From assembly GCA_020025885.1 (NCBI GenBank), contig JAHHRJ010000048.1, positions 1-12,981 on the forward strand: a DNA stretch of 12,981 nucleotides, given 5' to 3'. The notes beneath the pieces were generated by a model. That model was not told the DNA's origin. It did no database searches and worked only from the letters and a program-made list of their open reading frames with translations. This document shows positions 12,942 through 12,981 of the stretch, piece after piece. The DNA is from Butyricicoccus sp. GTDB taxonomy: Bacteria; Bacillota; Clostridia; Oscillospirales; Butyricicoccaceae. Numbering within the stretch: the stretch's first letter is position 1; each line of letters opens with the position of its first letter. Made by a program: the position numbers and the translations under genes.

Positions 12942-12981
12942 AAAATAAAAGTTGCACAAACAGCAGAGATATGCGAATATA
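12930..12981. mobile_element. Start of a TA-flanked mobile element related to the left-edge elements
   Basis: GGGGTTGTCTGAAAA (12930-12944) follows TA (12928-12929) and matches the MITE end GGGACTATCTGAAAA at 12 of 15 positions and the element end at 34-49 even better. Similarity continues inward: both this end and the MITE right end read CTGAAAA then ATAAA. The rest lies beyond the window. No coding sequence is visible in the 52 bases present. Confidence 0.6.

Noticed and set aside
1..12981. CRISPR array, tRNA or rRNA genes, phage or defence genes
   Set aside because: I saw no regularly spaced direct repeats, no tRNA-like cloverleaf and no defence or phage protein motifs.

Overview
This window looks like chromosomal sequence from a Clostridia-class Firmicute, most plausibly an Oscillospirales / Ruminococcaceae-type gut anaerobe. 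The reasons are a class III (Firmicute-type) fructose-1,6-bisphosphatase, a DUF1385-prmC pair, GGAGG-type ribosome binding sites, a Bacillus-type LexA (DinR) box before recA, and moderate GC. The genus cannot be fixed from the sequence alone. All convincing genes lie on the + strand.

Layout. Positions 1-214 are mobile-element debris: the terminus of one element (1-49) abuts a complete 161-bp MITE-like element (52-212) that is flanked by TA on both sides. Next comes fbp (233-2161, TTG start, Shine-Dalgarno just outside the MITE). A monocistronic small gene follows (2360-2764) with its own promoter, a dyad in its leader and a perfect terminator. Its product is a stand-alone C-terminal DNA-binding part of a serine recombinase without the catalytic domain. 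From 2919 to 8371 the genes are tightly packed: a lipoprotein with three DxDxDG-type motifs, an OmpR-family response regulator, its membrane histidine kinase, a DUF1385 membrane protein, and prmC. The last four overlap or nearly touch, so they are probably co-transcribed. recA (8467) has a strong promoter and a LexA box placed over the end of prmC, and is translationally coupled to recX. Two very small membrane proteins of unknown function, rimO and pgsA follow (10217-12691).

The right edge is again mobile DNA. The left end of an IS3-family element starts about 20 bp after pgsA. Its orfA is cut after 52 codons by a further element whose terminal repeat belongs to the same family as the elements at the left edge.

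Most genes are housekeeping: gluconeogenesis, release-factor methylation, SOS recombination, ribosomal protein S12 modification and phosphatidylglycerol synthesis. The parts worth a second look are the MITE inserted directly in front of fbp, the orphan recombinase-type DNA-binding protein with a possible self-operator, the lipoprotein/two-component cassette, the two tiny membrane proteins between recX and rimO, and the IS3 leader hairpin that appears able to hide its own ribosome binding site from read-through transcripts. I found no convincing new multi-gene system such as a defence island, CRISPR array or biosynthetic cluster.
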